Shown: positions 17,307 to 25,567, counted from the first letter of the stretch. The stretch: DNA of 64,000 bases from Longispora albida DSM 44784 (GCF_000379825.1 NZ_KB903821.1:26626-90625), one strand, 5' to 3'. Program-made: numbers and translations. The notes: a model not told the origin generated them from the letters alone.

Positions 17307-18455
17307 TCAGGGCTTCGGGATCTCCTGCTTCGCGACGATCTTGCCGTCCTTGACCTCGTAGGCCCAGACAGCCACCGCGGACAGGTCGATCTCGCCCTTG
17401 TCGGTGAACTTGAAGGTGGTGGTGATGCCCTTGCCGTTGTAACCGTCGACGAAGGCCTCCATCTTGGCGCGGGTGGTGTTGCCCGCCTTGATGCCCTCGA
17501 TGAAGATGTTCGCGGCGTCGAAGGCCTCGGCGCTGTACGTGCCGGCCTCCTGGCCCGTCGCCGCCTTGTAGTCGGCGGCGAAGTTGCCGGCCTTGTCCGG
17601 CGGGACGCACGGGCAGGTCACGACGGTGCCCTCAGCGGCTTCCTTGCCCGCGCCCTCGATCAGGCCCGGGTCCTTGAGGCCGTCGCCACCGACGAAGGTG
17701 GCCTTGACGCCCTGGCCGCGCAGCGCCTTCAGGAACGGGCCGCCCTCGGCGTAGTAACCGCCGTAGTAGATGGCGTCCGGACCGGCGGCCTTGATCGCGG
17801 TGATCAGGGCGGAGAAGTCCGTCTGGCCCTTCGAGGTGGTGCCGGTGGCGACCGGGGTGACGACCTTCTTCACCTGGTCGGCGAGGCCCTTGCCGTACTC
17901 GGAGGTGTCGTCGATGACGAACACCTTCTGAGCCTTGAGGACGTCCTTGATGTAGCGACCGGCGGCCGGGCCCTGCGCCGCGTCGTTGCCCAGGGCGCGG
18001 TGGAAGGTCTTCCAGCCCTGGTCAGCGAGCGTCGGGTTGGTGGCCGACGGGGTGATGATCGTGACGCCGGCGCCCGAGAGCTTCGGGTTGGCCGCCTTCG
18101 ACTCGCCGGAGAAGGCCGGGCCGACGACGCCGATGATCGAGGAGTCGCCGATGATCGCGTCGGCGATGGCCGGGGCCTGCTTCTCGTCGCCCTGCGAGTC
18201 CTTCTGGACCAGCTCGATCTTGCAGCCGTTCGGGTTGGCCTTCGTGTACTGGTCGATCGCCAGCTTGGCGCCGTCCTTGATGTTGATGCCGAGGTTGGCG
18301 TTGCCGCCGCTCAGGGCACCGAAGAACGCGATCTTGACCTTGCAGTCGCTACCGCTGCTGCTGTTCTTGGTGTCGTCCGCACACGCGGCGCTGGCGCCCA
18401 GGGCGAGGGCGAGGACCGCCGCACCGCCGAACGCCCGTACGAATTTCTGCCTCAA
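17307..18455 (-). CDS. livK: Branched-chain amino-acid ABC transporter binding lipoprotein LivK
   Basis: A 382-aa periplasmic-binding-type I protein (Peripla_BP_6), exported and lipidated at ASAAC (GASAACADDTKNSSSG). Conserved parts include KIAFFGALSGGNANLGINIK, GVVGPAFSGESKAANP and VFVIDDTSEYGKGLADQVKK. I chose the TTG at 18453-18455 (LRQKFVRAFGG) because GGAGGAGGG lies 9 bases before it and it starts the signal peptide cleanly; an ATG/GTG-initiated extension to 18518 would not look like a signal peptide. It is the first gene of the operon. Confidence 0.93.
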   Translation of the reverse strand: MRQKFVRAFGGAAVLALALGASAACADDTKNSSSGSDCKVKIAFFGALSGGNANLGINIKDGAKLAIDQYTKANPNGCKIELVQKDSQGDEKQAPAIADAIIGDSSIIGVVGPAFSGESKAANPKLSGAGVTIITPSATNPTLADQGWKTFHRALGNDAAQGPAAGRYIKDVLKAQKVFVIDDTSEYGKGLADQVKKVVTPVATGTTSKGQTDFSALITAIKAAGPDAIYYGGYYAEGGPFLKALRGQGVKATFVGGDGLKDPGLIEGAGKEAAEGTVVTCPCVPPDKAGNFAADYKAATGQEAGTYSAEAFDAANIFIEGIKAGNTTRAKMEAFVDGYNGKGITTTFKFTDKGEIDLSAVAVWAYEVKDGKIVAKQEIPKP

Positions 18456-18610
18456 GGCTCCGAGCCCTCCTCCGTCGTAAGCCCGGGGTGTGACGCGCGT
18501 CTGTGAACGGCGACACACACCAGTCCGTGCGGCGGAAAGCTACTCCGTTTTCGGGCGAGATGGAAACACTTCCGGCCCGAAGCATGTTCAAACTGTTATT
18601 TATTTTTTCG

Positions 18611-19222
18611 TCAGGCGGGGGAACCTGGCTCCTCCGAACCCGTCTGATCAGCGATGATGCGGTCCGCGACCTGCCGCATGCTCATCCGGTGATCCATCGC
18701 GGCCGACTGAATCCAGCGGAAAGCCTTGGGCTCGCTCATGTTGAATTGGGCCATCAGCAGCCCCTTTGCCCGTTCCACCACCTTGCGGGTCTCCAGCCGG
18801 TCGGTGAGGCTGGCGACTTCGGACTCCAGGGCATGCAGCTCCGCGAACCGGGACAGGGCGATCTCCACGGCCGGAACCAGGTCGGACTTCTGGAACGGCT
18901 TCACCAGGTACGCCATGGCCCCGGCAGCCCTGGCCCGCTCGACCAGGTCCCGCTGGCTGAAGGCGGTCAGGATGACCACCGGCGCGATCCGGGCGCCGGC
19001 GATCTTCTCCGCCGCGGCGATCCCGTCCATGATCGGCATCTTGATGTCCATGATCACGAGATCGGGGCGCAGCTCCTCGGCGAGCCGCACGGCCGTCTCG
19101 CCGTCACCGGCCTCACCGACGACCTCGTAGCCCTCCTCGGTGAGCATCTCGGCGAGATCGAGCCGGATCAGCGCCTCGTCCTCGGCGATCAGAACCCGGC
19201 TGGCCTGTGCTTCGCTACTCAC
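18611..19222 (-). CDS. pdtaR: ANTAR-domain response regulator, PdtaR type
   Basis: A 203-aa two-component regulator that acts on RNA rather than DNA: the ANTAR domain binds paired hairpins in nascent mRNA and prevents termination. The receiver (12-125) has the acidic pair in VLIAEDEALIRLDL, the phospho-acceptor Asp in DLVIMDIKMPIMDG and the Lys in AYLVKPFQKSDL. ANTAR (about 140-200) reads VVERAKGLLMAQFNMSEPKA and MRQVADRIIA. The GTG at 19220-19222 has AGGAGG 9 bases upstream; the open frame continues to 19366 only through the antisense of the tRNA. The partner kinase PdtaS is not in this window. Confidence 0.93.
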   Translation of the reverse strand: MSSEAQASRVLIAEDEALIRLDLAEMLTEEGYEVVGEAGDGETAVRLAEELRPDLVIMDIKMPIMDGIAAAEKIAGARIAPVVILTAFSQRDLVERARAAGAMAYLVKPFQKSDLVPAVEIALSRFAELHALESEVASLTDRLETRKVVERAKGLLMAQFNMSEPKAFRWIQSAAMDHRMSMRQVADRIIADQTGSEEPGSPA

Positions 19223-19289
19223 GATCCCGAACCTCCTGCGGGTCTTTACTGACGCCACCAGGGTAGTGGGTATGCTGGACCGGCTTTGC

Positions 19290-19363
19290 GCCCCTGTAGA
19301 CCAATCGGCAGAGTCACGGTGCTCAAACCACCGCCAGTGTGGGTTCGAATCCCACCGGGGGCA
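19290..19363 (+). tRNA. tRNA with anticodon CAA (tRNA-Leu), class I fold
   Basis: The cloverleaf: acceptor GCCCCTG with CGGGGGC (one T-G pair), D-arm with CGGCAG loop, anticodon stem CGGTG with CACCG, loop CTCAAAC (anticodon CAA at positions 34-36), 5-nt variable region CCAGT, T-arm GTGGG-TTCGAAT-CCCAC, and discriminator A at 19363. The total is 74 nt without CCA, which is not encoded. Anticodon CAA reads UUG (Leu), yet the usual long variable arm of tRNA-Leu is absent. TATGCT at 19271-19276 is a promoter -10 candidate. The gene is divergent from pdtaR. Confidence 0.9.
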
Positions 19364-19372
19364 CAACCACGC

Positions 19373-19405
19373 GAAGGAGTCACGCCGGTCAGGCGGGGCT
19401 CCTTC
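19373..19405 (+). terminator. Probable terminator hairpin of the tRNA gene
   Basis: GAAGGAG (19373-19379) pairs with CTCCTTC (19399-19405), with an internal CGCC/GGCG helix, followed by CGGCTTTCC. It lies 10 bases after the tRNA. The rest of the gap up to the dnaN-like gene (19406-19636) shows no feature except a -10 candidate near its end. Confidence 0.45.
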
Positions 19406-19636
19406 CGGCTTTCCAGCCCCTTGCCGCCGGGCTCACAACCCTTGCCAACCCCTTTGTCTGTTACCTGCTGCCAGCCGCACACCTCCCGGCAGGCTCACCG
19501 GCTGCCCGGCCCGCCCGCCTCCACTGCGGAGCCACGGAAAGCCCGCGCCACGCGGCCCGGTCACTCCTCTTAGTTCAGTCTTCCCGCCGGTGGATCTTCA
19601 CACCCCGATGTCGTACCCCGCCGCTATGGTCCGCCC

Positions 19637-20755
19637 GTGCCTCTCAACGCGACTTTCCTCGTTTCGGCCGGCGCGGCGGCCGCGAGCCGGGTAGCCAGGC
19701 TGCTGCCGGAGCGTTCCCTGTCCCCGTACTCGGCCGGCGTGCTGGTCAGGGGTGGCCGTGAGGGGCTGACCCTGCTGGGTACGGATGGTGAGCTGTCCGC
19801 CGAGGCCCGCATCGAGGCTGCCGTCCACGAGGACGGCGAGGTGATGGTGTCGCGGCGCGGGCTCGCCGCTCTGCTGGCGGCGCTCGGTGAGGGCGACGCG
19901 CACCTCTCGGCCGAGGGTTCGCGGCTGACGGTGCGCACGCCGGGCGGCCGGTTCACGTTGCCGGCGCTGTCTGGGGTTTCCGGCCTGCCAGCTCTGGGTA
20001 TGCCGCCGGCCGTGGGCACAGTGGATGGCCGGGCCTGGCGGGCCGCGCTGGCTCCGGTGGCCGGGGCGGCGTCCCGCGAGCACGCGCTGCCGATCTTCAC
20101 CGGGGTGCGGATGTGGTCCGGGGGCGGGAAGCTGCGGCTCCTGGCCACGGACCGGTTCCGGCTGGCCAGGGCGGCGCTGCCCTGGGAGGCGGCCGGGGAG
20201 GTGGACGTACTGGTCTCGGCGCCACTGCTCGTCGAGCTGGCGAAGCAGGGCGCGGGGAACGTCACTCTCCATTCCGGAGCTGGCCGGTTCGGCCTGTCGT
20301 GGGAGCGGGACAAGGAGAATGGCTGCTCCGTGGCCGGCCCCGTACTGGGAGCGGCTTTCCCGCACGCCCAGGCCGAGAAGCTGCTCGCTCCCGACCCGTC
20401 CTGTGTGGCCGAGGTGGATCCGGGTTCCCTGGCTGCGGCGGTCACCCGGGCCGCACTGTCGTCCGGCCCGCATGGACGGATCACCGTGGAGACGGAGGAC
20501 GGCGAGCTCGTCGTACGTGCCGCCGACGAGCAGGGCGGCGAGTCCCGCGAGTCCGTGAAGGCCACAGTGCACGGCGACCGCCTGACCCGCACATACCAGG
20601 CCCGGTACCTGCTGGACGCGCTCCGGGCCTTCGGCGGCGAGCCGGTCCGGGCCGCGATCCAGCCGGACCTCCGGCCGACAGTGTTCACCACAGCCCAGGA
20701 GAACACTGTGGACCTTACTTATCTGGTTGTGCCCATGCAGCAGCGTCCGAGCTAG
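19637..20755 (+). CDS. DNA polymerase III beta-clamp-like protein (DnaN paralogue)
   Basis: A 372-aa protein with the three-domain layout of the sliding clamp. Recognisable stretches are LSPYSAGVLVRGGREGLTLL, SRRGLAALLAALGEG, REHALPIFTGVRMWSGGGKL with LLATDRFRLARA, and the C-terminal YLVVPMQQ, which matches the clamp's terminal YLLMPVR strand imperfectly. The main dnaN lies beside dnaA in actinobacteria, so this copy far from oriC is a paralogue. The GTG at 19637 has no Shine-Dalgarno but has TATGGT at 19625-19630, suggesting a leaderless mRNA. Its stop overlaps the convergent small gene by 4 bases. Confidence 0.85.
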   Translation: MPLNATFLVSAGAAAASRVARLLPERSLSPYSAGVLVRGGREGLTLLGTDGELSAEARIEAAVHEDGEVMVSRRGLAALLAALGEGDAHLSAEGSRLTVRTPGGRFTLPALSGVSGLPALGMPPAVGTVDGRAWRAALAPVAGAASREHALPIFTGVRMWSGGGKLRLLATDRFRLARAALPWEAAGEVDVLVSAPLLVELAKQGAGNVTLHSGAGRFGLSWERDKENGCSVAGPVLGAAFPHAQAEKLLAPDPSCVAEVDPGSLAAAVTRAALSSGPHGRITVETEDGELVVRAADEQGGESRESVKATVHGDRLTRTYQARYLLDALRAFGGEPVRAAIQPDLRPTVFTTAQENTVDLTYLVVPMQQRPS

Positions 20756-21012
20756 GACTTGCGCCGTTCGATGCTGGCTTGCATCGCATCACGGAGCCGG
20801 CGGGCGCGTTCCTCGTACTCCTCGATCTGGGCCTCGACCGCGGCGACGATCTCGGGATCTGTGTGGGCGGACCGTGCGTGCAGCAGGAGGGCGTAGGCAA
20901 CCTCGTCGGCGTCTTCGGGATTGAGCGGAAGGTTCCACCGGCGAACGAACGCCCCGAGTGCCACCGTGGCTCGCCGCAACTCAAGCCGGGACAGCTCGCC
21001 ATCGTCGGTCAC
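20752..21012 (-). CDS. Small conserved-looking protein, unknown function
   Basis: An 86-aa, mostly helical, charged protein that I do not recognise. It reads LRRATVALGAFVRRWNLPLN in the first half and has a probable coiled-coil second half (AAVEAQIEEYEERARRLRDA). I chose the GTG at 21010-21012 because GGAGGGAG lies at the right distance; an ATG at 21033 would add seven residues. It converges on and overlaps the DnaN-like gene by 4 bases. Codon usage matches the neighbours. Confidence 0.7.
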   Translation of the reverse strand: MTDDGELSRLELRRATVALGAFVRRWNLPLNPEDADEVAYALLLHARSAHTDPEIVAAVEAQIEEYEERARRLRDAMQASIERRKS

Positions 21013-21065
21013 TGCCGGCTCCCTCCACCGCATAGCGTTCGGTGCACAACGTCTCCTGACCAGTA

Positions 21066-21803
21066 CTAAGGCGCTACCAGGCCTGTGATGCCGGCGACTG
21101 CTCGGACGTGGGCGACGAAGAGTTCGTCGCGGACGGCTGGTTCCATCCAGTGGAAGTGTCCGTGGGCTTCGAGTGCGACGAAGCCGTGCAGTGCGGCCCA
21201 GGTGACGAGCATGCCCTGGTAGATCTCGGGGGTCATCCCGCCGCCGCCCATCTCGGTGTGCGCCTTGCGGCCGGCCAGCTCGGCGAACTGCTCGCTGACC
21301 TGCGTCACGGCTGGTGGCCGGAGGCGGCCGGCCCGCGCGGTGTCCAGGACGAGCCCCGCGAGGTTGCTCATGGCCCGGTGCGCGGCCTCCGTGGTCGGCC
21401 CCTCGTGCGGCGCCGTGTACCCGGGCACGGGCACCCCGAAGATCAGGGCGAACCGTTCCGGGTCTCCGGCCGCCCAGTGCCGGTACGCCTGACAGGCGGC
21501 GAGGAGCCGCCCGCCGAGGTCGTCGGGGGCCACCGAGGCGCGGGCGGTGTCGAGTGTGGCCGCGAGGTCGTTGAACGAGTCCGCGACGAGGGCGGTGAGC
21601 AGCTCTCCCCGGTCGGCGAAGTACCGGTAGAGCGCGGGAGCCGTCAGGCCCATCGCCCGGGCGATCGCCGTGAACTGGATGTCGACGGTGCCGGTCTCGC
21701 GGATCAGGTCGAGCGCGGTCCGCTTGATCTCCTCGATGGTGGCCGCGCGGACACGCTCGCGGCGGTTCGGTGCTGCCGGAGGGGTGGCGGCGGCCGGGGT
21801 CAT
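21066..21803 (-). CDS. TetR/AcrR family repressor
   Basis: A 245-aa regulator. The N-terminal HTH contains IEEIKRTALDLIRETGTVDI, FTAIARAMGLTAPALYRYFA and DRGELLTALVADSF. The C-terminal part (100-245) is a WHG-like TetR ligand domain (HWAAGDPERFALIFGVPVPG, then TWAALHGFVALEAHGHF). The ATG at 21801-21803 follows GGAAGGACACTGG; in-frame starts up to 21884 are possible. It is divergent from the MMPL gene, with a palindrome-rich 160-bp gap, so it very likely represses that transporter and itself. Confidence 0.88.
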   Translation of the reverse strand: MTPAAATPPAAPNRRERVRAATIEEIKRTALDLIRETGTVDIQFTAIARAMGLTAPALYRYFADRGELLTALVADSFNDLAATLDTARASVAPDDLGGRLLAACQAYRHWAAGDPERFALIFGVPVPGYTAPHEGPTTEAAHRAMSNLAGLVLDTARAGRLRPPAVTQVSEQFAELAGRKAHTEMGGGGMTPEIYQGMLVTWAALHGFVALEAHGHFHWMEPAVRDELFVAHVRAVAGITGLVAP

Positions 21804-21890
21804 CCAGTGTCCTTCCAGGACGGTCGCGTCCAGTTCGGCTAGGTCGATCCGGGTTCGGCGGGAGTGCTCAGTGGCCCGGGTCACATGGCG

Positions 21891-21932
21891 TTGACAACGT
21901 TACTCGCGATCATAACAGTTATGAGGCGTAAC
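21891..21932. promoter_or_regulatory. Promoter and operator between TetR and MMPL genes
   Basis: TTGACA at 21891-21896 is a -35 candidate reading toward the MMPL gene. Downstream of it is a 15-bp palindrome TCATAACAGTTATGA (21910-21924), flanked by a second inverted pair GTTAC (21899-21903) and GTAAC (21928-21932) with nearly the same centre. A TetR dimer bound here would cover the -10 region. Confidence 0.6.
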
Positions 21933-21970
21933 TTTTCTTAATCAGGTTCACTCTTATCGGGAGCACCTCG

Positions 21971-24172
21971 ATGGCTCACCCCCTGCTCGACGATCCCCCG
22001 GCCGCCGCGGCGCCGGCCCCGCACCGGCCCGGGTTCCTCGGCCGCCTGGCCGGATGGAGCTTCCGCCGCCGCGGCACGACCATCGCCGCGTGGATCGTGG
22101 CCCTCGGCCTGGCCTTCGGGCTGTCCTCGATGGCCGGCGGCGACTACAGCGCCGACTACTCGGCACCCGGTTCCGACTCGACTGCGGCACAGGACCTGCT
22201 GAAACGGGAGTTCCCCGCCGCGTCCGGCACGACGATCAGCGTGGTCTTCCAGGCGCCGGGCGGGCTCGCGGCCGCCCAGGGCGATGTCGAAGCGCTGCTG
22301 GCGAAGATGGACGACGTGCCGCACGTGCGGAGCACCGAGTCGCCGTTCGCCGTCCCCGGCTCGATCGCCCCCGGCGGCACGACCGGCCTGGCCAAGCTCC
22401 GGCTCGACGAGTCCAACCCGGCTGACATGCCGAAGGAGGACACGAAGAAGCTCCTCGACCTGGCCAAGGCCGCGCCGGCCGGGCTCAAGGTCAGCCTGAG
22501 CGGGCAGGCGGTGGAGTTCGCGGAGCAGGGCGCGATCGGTTCCGAGGGGATCGGCATGGCCGCCGCGGCGATCATCCTGCTGATCACGTTCGGCTCGATC
22601 GTCGCCGCCGGGCTGCCGCTGCTGACCGCTATCGCCGGGCTGGGGGTCAGCAGCCTGCTGATCCCGGTGCTGGCGGCGCTCATGCCGGTACCGGACTGGT
22701 CCACCTCACTGGCCGCGATGATGGGCATCGGCGTCGGCATCGACTACGTGCTGCTGCTCGTCACCCGGTACCGGGAATGGCGTGCCGAGGGACTGGACCC
22801 GGAGGCCGCGACGGTGGCCACGCTGGACACGGCAGGCCGGTCGGTCCTGGTCGCCGGGCTGACCGTGGTGACCAGCATGCTGGGCCTGTTCGCGATGGGC
22901 CTGTCCTTCATGCGGGGAGCGGCGTTCGCCGCGATCCTGTCCGTCCTCGTCGTCCTGGTGGCCTCGGCGACCCTGTTCCCGGCGCTGCTCGGCTACCTCG
23001 GCAGGCACGTCGACAAGCTCCGCCTGCCCGGCATGCGCAAGCAGCGGCGCGCAGCGAACGAGATCAGCCCCGGCTGGCTGCGCTGGAGCAAGCTGATCGA
23101 GCGGCACCGGGTGGCGGCTGCCCTGCTGGGTGCGGTCGCGCTGCTGGCGCTGGCCGCGCCGTTCCTCGGGGTGCGGTTCGGCTTCCCCGACGAGGGCAAC
23201 AACGCCACTGACCGGTCGACCCGGCAGGCCTACGACGCGATCGCGCAGAGCTTCGGCCCGGGTGCGAACGGCCCGCTCCTCGTGGTCGCGGAGCTGCCCA
23301 ATGGCGACCAGAGCGGCCTGCCGGCCCTGTCCAAGGCCATCGGCGACATCCCGGGTGTGAAGGCGACCCCGCCGCAGGTGAGCCCATCGGGCAAGACCGC
23401 GATGCTGACGGTGTTCCCGCCGTCGGGTCCGCAGGCGAAGGCCACCGAGGACCTGGTGCACGACCTGCGGGACAAGGTGATCCCGAGCGCCGGGGTCGGC
23501 GGGAAGGTGCACGTCGGCGGGTTCACGGCGGTGGCCATCGACAGCACCGAGAACATCGTCAAGCGGCTGCCGCTGCTGGTCGGCGGCGTGGTGGCCGTGT
23601 CGATGCTGCTCCTGCTGGTGTCGTTCCGGAGCATCGCGGTCGCGGTGAAGGCCGCCGCGATGAACCTGCTGTCGGTCGCCGCGGCGTACGGCGTCGTCGC
23701 CCTGGTCCTGGAAGGCGGCTGGGCCGGTGAGCTGATCGGCATCCACGAACCGACCCCGCTGCCTGCCTTCGTGCCGGTGCTCACCTTCGCCGTCCTCTTC
23801 GGGCTGTCGATGGACTACGAGGTGTTCCTGGTCAGCCGGATGCGCGAGGCGTGGCTGGCCACGAGGGACAACGGCCAGTCGATCGTCAGCGGCCTGGCCA
23901 CCACCGGCCGGGTGATCACGGCGGCCGCCGCGATCATGGTGGCGGTGTTCGCGGCCTTCGTCCCGGCCCCCGAGATCCCGATCAAGGTGATCGGCGTCGG
24001 GATGGCCTCGGCGATCCTGATCGACGCGACGCTGGTCCGGATGGTCCTCGTCCCCGCTGTCATGCACCTGATGGGCAGGGGCAACTGGTGGCTGCCCGCC
24101 TGGCTCGACCGCCGGATGCCGCAGCTGCACCTGGAGGGCAACCCGGAGAAGTACACGCCGGCGAGAGGTTAG
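21971..24172 (+). CDS. MMPL/RND family transporter
   Basis: A 733-aa membrane protein with the two-fold MMPL layout: one TM, a large extracellular domain, a five-TM bundle, then the same again. Core signatures are GIGVGIDYVLLLVTRYREW (about residues 252-270) and, in the second half, FGLSMDYEVFLVSRMREAWL. Each carries the Asp of the proton relay. A GGGAG ribosome-binding site precedes the ATG at 21971. MMPL proteins export lipids or hydrophobic metabolites; TetR control suggests inducible efflux. It ends at the small GPGG gene. Confidence 0.92.
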   Translation: MAHPLLDDPPAAAAPAPHRPGFLGRLAGWSFRRRGTTIAAWIVALGLAFGLSSMAGGDYSADYSAPGSDSTAAQDLLKREFPAASGTTISVVFQAPGGLAAAQGDVEALLAKMDDVPHVRSTESPFAVPGSIAPGGTTGLAKLRLDESNPADMPKEDTKKLLDLAKAAPAGLKVSLSGQAVEFAEQGAIGSEGIGMAAAAIILLITFGSIVAAGLPLLTAIAGLGVSSLLIPVLAALMPVPDWSTSLAAMMGIGVGIDYVLLLVTRYREWRAEGLDPEAATVATLDTAGRSVLVAGLTVVTSMLGLFAMGLSFMRGAAFAAILSVLVVLVASATLFPALLGYLGRHVDKLRLPGMRKQRRAANEISPGWLRWSKLIERHRVAAALLGAVALLALAAPFLGVRFGFPDEGNNATDRSTRQAYDAIAQSFGPGANGPLLVVAELPNGDQSGLPALSKAIGDIPGVKATPPQVSPSGKTAMLTVFPPSGPQAKATEDLVHDLRDKVIPSAGVGGKVHVGGFTAVAIDSTENIVKRLPLLVGGVVAVSMLLLLVSFRSIAVAVKAAAMNLLSVAAAYGVVALVLEGGWAGELIGIHEPTPLPAFVPVLTFAVLFGLSMDYEVFLVSRMREAWLATRDNGQSIVSGLATTGRVITAAAAIMVAVFAAFVPAPEIPIKVIGVGMASAILIDATLVRMVLVPAVMHLMGRGNWWLPAWLDRRMPQLHLEGNPEKYTPARG

Positions 24173-24202
24173 ATTCTCCCCGGCGCTGGGTAGTCCAAAG
24201 GC

Positions 24203-24346
24203 ATGGAACTCGTGCTGTGGATCCTCGCGGTGGTCCTGGTGGTCGCTGGAGTGCTCGCCCTGTTCAGGCGGCAGATCCTCTGGGGGGTCGTGCTGATCAT
24301 CGTCGGGCTGCTGGTCGGCCCGGGCGGAGTCAGCATCTTCACGTGA
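24203..24346 (+). CDS. GPGG-motif small membrane protein
   Basis: A 47-aa protein made of two membrane helices: LVLWILAVVLVVAGVLALF, a short RRQ turn, then LWGVVLIIVGLLVGPGGVS. The terminal GPGG motif defines a small actinobacterial membrane-protein family of unknown function. It starts 31 bases after the MMPL stop and ends 47 bases before a strong terminator. An upstream AAAGG is a weak ribosome-binding site. Confidence 0.75.
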   Translation: MELVLWILAVVLVVAGVLALFRRQILWGVVLIIVGLLVGPGGVSIFT

Positions 24347-24392
24347 CACCGGGTACCGCGACATGCGGACAACTGAACACAGGCAACCGAAG

Positions 24393-24425
24393 AGACCGGG
24401 AACGGGTGAACCCCGTTCCCGGTCT
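24393..24425. terminator. Bidirectional terminator
   Basis: AGACCGGGAACGGG (24393-24406) pairs perfectly with 24412-24425, followed by TTCC on the plus strand. It lies between convergent units: the MMPL and GPGG genes from the left, and the long sigma-factor operon from the right, whose last gene stops at 24430. Confidence 0.85.
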
Positions 24426-24429
24426 TTCC

Positions 24430-24570
24430 TCACTCCGGTTCCGTGCTGGACTCGGTGGTCCGGCCGCTGAAGGCCGGATCGTCCGGCGGAGCGCTGAGCA
24501 CCTCGGCGGCTTCCTCTTCCTCCCCGGTTGATTCTTCCTCGGGTACTTCGTCCTTCTCCGGTTCGGTCAT
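24430..24570 (-). CDS. Very acidic 46-aa protein, unknown function
   Basis: A short, presumably disordered protein rich in Glu, Pro, Ser and Thr (starts MTEPEKDEVPEEESTGEEEE, ends with a GRTTESSTEPE-type tail). The ATG at 24568-24570 has GGGGGTG about ten bases upstream. It is the last gene before the bidirectional terminator and 32 bases past the phosphoesterase stop, so it belongs to the stress operon. I can assign no function. Confidence 0.6.
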   Translation of the reverse strand: MTEPEKDEVPEEESTGEEEEAAEVLSAPPDDPAFSGRTTESSTEPE

Positions 24571-24602
24571 CTGCTGCTCACCCCCTGCCTCCAGTGTCGT
24601 AC

Positions 24603-25322
24603 TCAGGAGGGGACGGGGAGCTGGTACACGGCGTACGCCTGCCTGATGACCGGGTGGGCCACGTTGCGGACCCGCGCGCCGCCCGGGGTGGTGCCGCGTT
24701 CCGTGCCGGCGTGGGCGTGCCCGTGGACGGCCAGTACGGCGCCGGCCTTGTCGATGGCCTGGCCGAAGAGGTACGAGCCGAGGAAGGGGTACAGCTCGGG
24801 CGGCTCCCCCGCGAGCGTGTCCGGTACCGGGGCGTAGTGGGTCAGGGCGATCCGCACGTCGCAGTCCAGCCCGGTGAGCGCCTCGCGGAGCCCGTCGGCG
24901 GAGAGCTGGGTGTGCCGGATGAAGTTCTTCATCTCCGGCTCGCCGAACTCGGAGGCGCACTTGCCCGCGAAGCCGCCGCCGAAGCCTTTCGCCCCGCCGA
25001 TGCCGACGGTGGTACCCCGGACGCCGAGGACGGTCCCCGACTGTTCCAGCACCTCGATGCCTGCCATGACCAGGATCTCCGTGAGCTCTTCCTGGAGGTC
25101 GGAGTGGTAGTCGTGGTTGCCGAGGACGGCGATGACCGGTACGCCCAGCCCGCCGAACTCCTCGGCGACGCAGCGGGCCTCCGCCCGGGTACCGTGCCGG
25201 GTCAGGTCCCCGGCCAGCAGCAGGAAGTCGGCCAGGGCCGGCAGCTTCTCCAGGGCGGGGCGGAACCGGCCGGCCACGTCGGAGTCCATGTGGACGTCGC
25301 CGACGGCCGCGACCCGGATCAT
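24603..25322 (-). CDS. Calcineurin-like metallophosphoesterase
   Basis: A 239-aa hydrolase with all five metal-binding blocks: GDVHMD (8-13), AGDLTRHG, LGNHDYH, LTHYAPV and VHGHAHAG. It probably hydrolyses a phosphodiester or phosphomonoester, substrate unknown. The ATG at 25320-25322 overlaps the stop of the BON-like gene (ATGA). It is in the sigma-factor-headed operon. Confidence 0.9.
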   Translation of the reverse strand: MIRVAAVGDVHMDSDVAGRFRPALEKLPALADFLLLAGDLTRHGTRAEARCVAEEFGGLGVPVIAVLGNHDYHSDLQEELTEILVMAGIEVLEQSGTVLGVRGTTVGIGGAKGFGGGFAGKCASEFGEPEMKNFIRHTQLSADGLREALTGLDCDVRIALTHYAPVPDTLAGEPPELYPFLGSYLFGQAIDKAGAVLAVHGHAHAGTERGTTPGGARVRNVAHPVIRQAYAVYQLPVPS

Positions 25323-25567
25323 GTCAGGTCCTCCGCTTCCAGCGGCGGCGGAGCGTTGCGGACGATCCCGAGGTCGTTGTCGACGTTCACCTCGGGGAAG
25401 GCCTCCCGCACCACGAACTCGATCATGAGCCGGCGTTCCTCGCTCTCGACCTCCCCGTAGAGCACGATCCGGTCGTCACGGAGTTTCACCCGGACGGCCT
25501 GCTCGCACAGCCTCGGATCCTCGGCCAGCAGGCGGCGGATCGCGCTGTCCAGATAGGTGTCCATCAT
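25319..25567 (-). CDS. BON-like domain protein
   Basis: An 82-aa protein: after MMDTYLDSAIRRLLAEDPRL it has a beta-alpha-beta-beta pattern (VRVKLRDDRIVLYGEVESEE, then RLMIEFVVREAFPEVNVDND) typical of BON domains, which are thought to bind membranes or ligands and are common in stress operons. There is no signal peptide. It overlaps the nucleotidyltransferase stop by ATGA upstream and the phosphoesterase start by ATGA downstream. Confidence 0.75.
   Translation of the reverse strand: MMDTYLDSAIRRLLAEDPRLCEQAVRVKLRDDRIVLYGEVESEERRLMIEFVVREAFPEVNVDNDLGIVRNAPPPLEAEDLT

Noticed and set aside
19223..19482. Minus-strand frames opposite the tRNA, one extending the PdtaR N-terminus and one containing GGIRTHTGG-type sequence
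   Set aside because: These translate the antisense of a tRNA, a classic source of false proteins (RWDSNPH, GIRTHT). The regulator starts at GTG 19222 with its own ribosome-binding site.
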